Shown one piece after another: positions 59,888 through 64,000 of a DNA stretch of 64,000 bases. Under the pieces are notes generated by a model that made no database searches, was not told where the DNA came from, and saw only the letters and a list, made by a program, of their open reading frames with translations. The stretch is from Rhodocyclaceae bacterium (GTDB lineage Bacteria; Pseudomonadota; Gammaproteobacteria; Burkholderiales; Usitatibacteraceae), in the NCBI GenBank assembly GCA_020247545.1, contig JADCIX010000016.1, positions 1 to 64,000 of the forward strand. Reading direction: 5' to 3'. The stretch's first letter is position 1. Every line of letters starts with the position of its first letter. The position numbers and the translations under genes were made by a program.

Positions 59888-60304
59888 TCAGTGCGCCTTG
59901 CCTCGGAGCTTGGGTTTTGCCTTGGCTTTCATTTGCCCGGTGGCGCGCATTTCCTCCTGATGCTTAGTCAAGCGCCTTTCGCGGGGCTTTTTCGGTGATA
60001 GCGCAGCCTTTACCCGGGCATTTACTTTTTCTGGGTTTTCACGCCAAACTATTAGTATCTTGCCGATCAACTGAACAGGTGCAGCCGCCAAGGCGTCGCA
60101 CAGCTCCGCCATCCAAGCAACGCGTTGCTCTCGGTCCTCACTATTGGCGCGTATTTTGATCAGTTCATGCGCCTTTAGCGTTCGATCAATCTCGCGGATG
60201 ACGCTGGCAGAAAGGCCGTTGTCGCCGATGATTACCAGCGGATCGATGGTGTGAGCACGTGCTTTCAGGGCTTGCCGCGCAGTAGGGGATAATGTGATTT
60301 TCAT
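59888..60304 (-). CDS. yhbY: YhbY-family RNA-binding protein (CRM domain)
   Basis: A 138-residue protein with one CRM domain (about 1-95) that has the GxxG loop as IGDNGLS and helix KAHELIKIRANSEDREQRV. YhbY binds pre-50S ribosomal particles. The C-terminal 40 residues form a basic Lys/Arg-rich tail not present in E. coli YhbY (97 residues), which may add RNA contacts. It is convergent with pfp and divergent from rlmE, which is the usual order in betaproteobacteria. Confidence 0.92.
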   Translation of the reverse strand: MKITLSPTARQALKARAHTIDPLVIIGDNGLSASVIREIDRTLKAHELIKIRANSEDREQRVAWMAELCDALAAAPVQLIGKILIVWRENPEKVNARVKAALSPKKPRERRLTKHQEEMRATGQMKAKAKPKLRGKAH

Positions 60305-60417
60305 CGCATAAGTATATCGTTGGCACCAGCCGCTTAGGAGCTTGGCGCCACTTGCAATGCTGTTCCAGCATTTTTTATGGTGTTTGCCGCCGCACTAATC
60401 CTATGAGATTTGAGTAA

Positions 60418-61083
60418 ATGTCCAACGCCCGCCCGAAAAACAGCCGAGACTGGATCAAGCGCCACTTGTCCGACCCCTACGTCAAGAAGGCGAATGATGA
60501 GGGATATCGCTCACGGGCAGTGTACAAACTGCAAGAAATCGACAACGCTGAGAAACTCATCAAGCCAGGAATGGTCATCGTTGACCTGGGCTCCGCGCCG
60601 GGTGGTTGGTCGCAGATGGCAATTAAGAAGAATGGCAGCAATGGCAAAGTCGTGGCGATCGATATGTTGCCGATGGAGCCGATTGAAGGGGTGCACTTCA
60701 TCGAAGCGGATTTCTCGCTGGATGCGGGCTTGAGCGCGGTTGTTGCGGCGATTGAAAACCAGCCGGTAGATCTTGTCATTTCAGATATGGCCCCCAACCT
60801 CACAGGAGTGGTGATTACCGACCAAGCGCGTTTGTACAGCCTAGGCGAGTTAGCTCTGGAGTTTGCGGTACGATTTTTGAAACCAAACGGTTCTTTCTTG
60901 GTCAAGGTATTTCAAGGTGATGGATTCGAACCGTTCGTCAAATTGCTCCGGTCGCGATTTGTCAAAGTTGGAGCGAAAAAGCCTGACGCATCACGGGATG
61001 AAAGCCGGGAAGTGTATTTGCTCGCAAGGGGACTTAAACGTCCGGCAGCGGCATCTGACGCGGGTTGGCGCGAAATCGACTAA
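60418..61083 (+). CDS. rlmE: 23S rRNA 2'-O-ribose methyltransferase RlmE
   Basis: A 221-residue FtsJ/RrmJ methyltransferase acting on U2552 of 23S rRNA in the 50S A-site. The SAM loop is VDLGSAPGGWSQMA. The catalytic K-D-K-E set is visible as RSRAVYKLQEID, ISDMAPNLTG, FLVKVFQG and SREVYLLARG. It precedes ftsH by 55 nt, the standard heat-shock linked order. Confidence 0.96.
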   Translation: MSNARPKNSRDWIKRHLSDPYVKKANDEGYRSRAVYKLQEIDNAEKLIKPGMVIVDLGSAPGGWSQMAIKKNGSNGKVVAIDMLPMEPIEGVHFIEADFSLDAGLSAVVAAIENQPVDLVISDMAPNLTGVVITDQARLYSLGELALEFAVRFLKPNGSFLVKVFQGDGFEPFVKLLRSRFVKVGAKKPDASRDESREVYLLARGLKRPAAASDAGWREID

Positions 61084-61138
61084 GAGAGTAAGATTGATGC
61101 CCCGCGTATAGGCGCGGTGGTCGAAGAGAGGTGGACGA

Positions 61139-63064
61139 GTGAATAACAATTGGATCAAGGGTATAGGCGTGTGGCTCGTTGTTGGCATTGTGCTGATGAT
61201 GGTGTTCATGCAGCTTACGGGCAAGAGCGCACCGCGCGAGCAGATGGACTACTCGGTCATGATGAGTGAAGCCAAGAATGGCAACATTGATCGCGTCCGC
61301 GAGGAGGGGCCGCGCACCGTTCGTGTGTTCACGCGCGACAATAAACAATTTGTTGCTTATCTTCCCGGCAACTTGTTCACTTGGGACGATCTGCTGCGTG
61401 CCGGTGTAAAGATTGAAGCCAAGGCACCGGAGGAGCAGTCTTTCCTGATGCAGATATTTATTTCTTGGTTCCCGATGCTGTTGCTTATCGGCGTATGGTT
61501 GTATTTCATGCGAACCATGCAGGGTGGCGGCAAGGGAGGAGCCTTCTCCTTCGGTAAGAGTCGGGCACGGATGCTGGACGAAAACACCAATCCAATTACC
61601 TTTGCCGATGTTGCCGGTGTTGACGAGGCAAAGGAAGAAGTCGGTGAGTTGGTTGATTTTCTTCGTGACCCATCAAGATTTCAAAAGCTCGGCGGTCGCA
61701 TTCCACGCGGTGTTCTCATGGTGGGCTCGCCTGGAACCGGTAAAACCTTGCTGGCGCGGGCGATTGCTGGCGAGGCGAAGGTTCCGTTTTTCTCGATTTC
61801 CGGTTCTGACTTTGTCGAAATGTTTGTTGGCGTCGGTGCAGCGCGCGTGCGTGACATGTTTGAGCAAGCCAAGAAGAATGCGCCCTGCATCATTTTTATC
61901 GATGAGATTGATGCCGTTGGTCGTCAGCGCGGAGCTGGTCTGGGTGGCGGCAACGATGAACGTGAGCAAACGCTCAACCAGTTATTGGTGGAAATGGACG
62001 GGTTCGAGGGTACTGCAGGCGTGATCGTGATCGCGGCGACCAATAGACCAGACGTTCTGGACCCGGCGTTGTTGCGACCGGGAAGGTTTGACCGCCAAGT
62101 GGTTGTCCCCCTTCCTGATATTCGCGGCCGTGAGCAAATTCTTATCGTGCATATGCGTAAGGTTCCGATTGCGCCGGACGTGGTGGCTGAAGTGATCGCG
62201 CGAGGCACGCCTGGAATGTCCGGTGCTGACCTCGCCAATTTGGTGAACGAAGCCGCGCTATTCGCTGCACGTGCGGCAAAGCGTCTGGTTGACATGGAGG
62301 ATTTCGAGCGGGCGAAAGACAAAATCATGATGGGTGCCGAGCGCCGTTCCATGGTCATGCCAGAGGAAGAGCGGATGAACACGGCTTACCACGAGTCCGG
62401 ACATGCGTTACTCGGCTACCTGCTGCCAAAATCAGACCCGGTGCACAAGGTGACCATCATTCCACGTGGCCGTGCGCTGGGTGTGACCGTACAACTGCCG
62501 GAGCAGGACCGGTATGCCTATGATCGCGAATATCTGCTGAATCGTATCGCCGTCTTGTTCGGCGGTCGTATCGCCGAAGAAGTCTTCATGAATCAAATGA
62601 CGACGGGTGCGTCGAACGATTTCGAGCGCGCCACCCAGATTGCGCGGGACATGGTGACACGTTATGGCATGTCGGATGCCTTAGGCACGATGGTCTACGC
62701 GGAGAACGAAGGTGAAGTGTTCTTGGGCCGCTCTGTCACGCGTCAGACCAGCGTGTCAGAGGAGACGCAGCGCAAGGTTGATGGTGAAATTCGTCGCATC
62801 ATCGACGAGCAGTACGCACTGGCGCGCAAGCTCATCGAGGAAAACCGCGACAAGATCGAAGCGATGACCAAAGCGCTGCTTGAGTTTGAGACGATTGATG
62901 CCGACCAAATCAAGGACATCATGGAAGGGCGCGAAGTCCGCGCGCCCAAGCCCTCCACCATGCGTTTTCAATCGAAGCGTGACGGTGACGGTGCCAGCGG
63001 TGGATCTGCCGAAGCGGCGAAACCGGCGGTGAAGGAGCCACCTGCCGCAGAAGGTGTGCAATAG
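61139..63064 (+). CDS. ftsH: ATP-dependent zinc metalloprotease FtsH
   Basis: A 641-residue membrane AAA+ protease for quality control and regulated decay, including LpxC in related bacteria. Two helices (about 8-26 and 104-123) flank a small periplasmic domain. Walker A is GSPGTGKT at 196-203, Walker B is FIDEIDAV, the second region of homology ends RPGRFDRQ, and the zinc site is HESGH (about 417-421). The start is GTG 61139 with GAGAGG before it. The C-terminal tail is Ala/Gly-rich. Confidence 0.97.
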   Translation: MNNNWIKGIGVWLVVGIVLMMVFMQLTGKSAPREQMDYSVMMSEAKNGNIDRVREEGPRTVRVFTRDNKQFVAYLPGNLFTWDDLLRAGVKIEAKAPEEQSFLMQIFISWFPMLLLIGVWLYFMRTMQGGGKGGAFSFGKSRARMLDENTNPITFADVAGVDEAKEEVGELVDFLRDPSRFQKLGGRIPRGVLMVGSPGTGKTLLARAIAGEAKVPFFSISGSDFVEMFVGVGAARVRDMFEQAKKNAPCIIFIDEIDAVGRQRGAGLGGGNDEREQTLNQLLVEMDGFEGTAGVIVIAATNRPDVLDPALLRPGRFDRQVVVPLPDIRGREQILIVHMRKVPIAPDVVAEVIARGTPGMSGADLANLVNEAALFAARAAKRLVDMEDFERAKDKIMMGAERRSMVMPEEERMNTAYHESGHALLGYLLPKSDPVHKVTIIPRGRALGVTVQLPEQDRYAYDREYLLNRIAVLFGGRIAEEVFMNQMTTGASNDFERATQIARDMVTRYGMSDALGTMVYAENEGEVFLGRSVTRQTSVSEETQRKVDGEIRRIIDEQYALARKLIEENRDKIEAMTKALLEFETIDADQIKDIMEGREVRAPKPSTMRFQSKRDGDGASGGSAEAAKPAVKEPPAAEGVQ

Positions 63065-63087
63065 CGGCTGTTGTACTTGGTATTGGT

Positions 63088-63117
63088 AACGGGCGGACTT
63101 CCGCCCGTTTCTTTTTC
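63088..63117 (+). terminator. Rho-independent terminator after ftsH
   Basis: A strong hairpin AACGGGCGG/CCGCCCGTT with loop ACTT is followed by TCTTTTT. It separates ftsH from folP. Confidence 0.88.
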
Positions 63118-63128
63118 ACGGTGCCTCA

Positions 63129-63968
63129 ATGATAAAGGCTGGCAGGTTTTCGCTATCGCTCGATACGCCGCTGGTGATGGGTATTGTCAATATCACCCCC
63201 GACTCGTTTTTCGATGGCGGTAAGTTCCTCTCGCACGAAGCGGCAATCTGCCACGGCTTGCGGTTGATTGACGAGGGCGCAGACATTCTTGACATTGGTG
63301 GCGAGTCCACGCGTCCCGGCGCTGCCACAACCTCGCTGCAAGAGGAACTGGATCGCGTGATGCCTGTGATCCACGCGTTGGCAGCGGGCGATACCCCGCT
63401 ATCAATCGACACGCAAAAGCCAGCCGTGATGGCGGAGGCGATTCGCGCTGGGGTGTCGATGGTAAATGACGTTAATGCATTGAGGGCTGCGGGTGCGGCT
63501 GAAGTGTGTGCCGCCTCCGGCGCGGCCGTTTGCCTCATGCATATGCAAGGGGAGCCGGGTACCATGCAAGCAAATCCCTCCTACACGGATGTTGTCGCTG
63601 AGGTTCGTACCTTTTTGTTGGCACGGGTTGAAAAATGCATTGAGGCGGGGATTACGCGTGATCGAATTGTGGTTGATCCCGGATTCGGTTTCGGCAAGTC
63701 GCCTGAACACAATTTCGCGCTGCTCAAGCAGCTCCAGCAGTTCGCCAATCTTGGGCTGCCCGTGCTTGCGGGCTTGTCTCGCAAGTCAATGTTCGGGGCG
63801 CTGTTGGGGCGCGATACGGCGGACCGGTTGGTTCCTAGCGTTGTCGCTGCCGTTATCGCGGCGCAGCACGGAGCCTCAATTTTGCGCGTACACGATGTTC
63901 GCGAGACGCGCGACGCGTTACGCCTTTGGAACGCCACAACCGAGAGGTTTCCGTTTGGTTTGCAATAA
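63129..63968 (+). CDS. folP: Dihydropteroate synthase
   Basis: A 279-residue enzyme joining p-aminobenzoate to the pterin diphosphate in folate synthesis, the target of sulfonamides. It shows MGIVNITPDSFFDGG, DIGGESTRPGA, SIDTQKPAVMAEAIRAG, and near the end the pterin-binding VDPGFGFGKSPEHN and LAGLSRKSMFG. It starts 12 nt after the ftsH terminator. The last 32 nt of the window hold nothing; glmM often follows in this order. Confidence 0.96.
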   Translation: MIKAGRFSLSLDTPLVMGIVNITPDSFFDGGKFLSHEAAICHGLRLIDEGADILDIGGESTRPGAATTSLQEELDRVMPVIHALAAGDTPLSIDTQKPAVMAEAIRAGVSMVNDVNALRAAGAAEVCAASGAAVCLMHMQGEPGTMQANPSYTDVVAEVRTFLLARVEKCIEAGITRDRIVVDPGFGFGKSPEHNFALLKQLQQFANLGLPVLAGLSRKSMFGALLGRDTADRLVPSVVAAVIAAQHGASILRVHDVRETRDALRLWNATTERFPFGLQ

Positions 63969-64000
63969 CACCCGCCAAGCCGCCGACTTAGACCTACTGG

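Overview
The window is about 64 kb of dense Gram-negative chromosome, roughly 55-60% G+C by eye, almost certainly from a betaproteobacterium. The evidence is gene order and content: pyrG-kdsA-eno-ftsB, exbBD-lpxK-trm112-kdsB-adk-pfp and yhbY/rlmE-ftsH-folP are arrangements typical of that class. Other supporting features are a pyrophosphate-type phosphofructokinase, a MutL that keeps the endonuclease motif, and a cbb3 oxidase under FNR-type control. I could not assign a genus. I saw no rRNA, tRNA, CRISPR array, prophage or complete insertion sequence.

Layout. 1-200: a possible small terminal-inverted-repeat element. 295-8511: an EamA exporter, a SbtA/SbtB-like bicarbonate pair, a Nudix hydrolase, a DadA-like D-amino acid dehydrogenase, threonine ammonia-lyase, a YjbE/TerC membrane protein, a DUF3617 protein and a membrane coiled-coil protein with a degenerate J-like head. 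8531-12315: GTP-type PEP carboxykinase, then mtnA with a FucA-like aldolase. 12480-17793: pyrG, kdsA, eno, ftsB and two small genes. 17897-33163: a respiratory island. It holds a three-gene NAD(P)H reductase / b-type membrane protein / octaheme cytochrome c module, the complete ccoNOQPGH and ccoIS set, a SafE-like permease, hemN, fnr and a universal stress gene. Near-perfect FNR boxes lie upstream of ccoN, between hemN and fnr, and upstream of usp. 33411-34961: greB, an antitoxin gene whose hicA partner is broken by an 8-bp tandem duplication, and a palindrome-rich spacer. 34962-40632: a phosphonate-type ABC transporter with three tandem binding-protein genes. 40738-54220: TraB/GumN protein, htpG, queG, tsaE-amiC, a large GGDEF/EAL protein, mutL-miaA, xseA. 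54702-64000: exbBD, lpxK, trm112, kdsB, adk, PPi-PFK, yhbY, rlmE, ftsH, folP.

How the genes work together. The island around 18-33 kb reads as one low-oxygen programme. FNR senses oxygen, HemN makes heme without oxygen, CcoI and SafE handle copper, CcoGHS assemble the enzyme, and CcoNOP is the high-affinity terminal oxidase. The downstream flavin / b / octaheme genes look like a further electron line tied to the same membrane. Kdo synthesis (kdsA, kdsB), LpxK and TolQ/ExbB-type energisers are the envelope genes. PPi-PFK, enolase and GTP-PEPCK are central carbon enzymes that can save or recycle phosphate energy. The most promising less-described items are the flavin-heme-octaheme module, the mtnA/aldolase pair (probable DHAP shunt), the triple PhnD set and the J-like coiled-coil protein.
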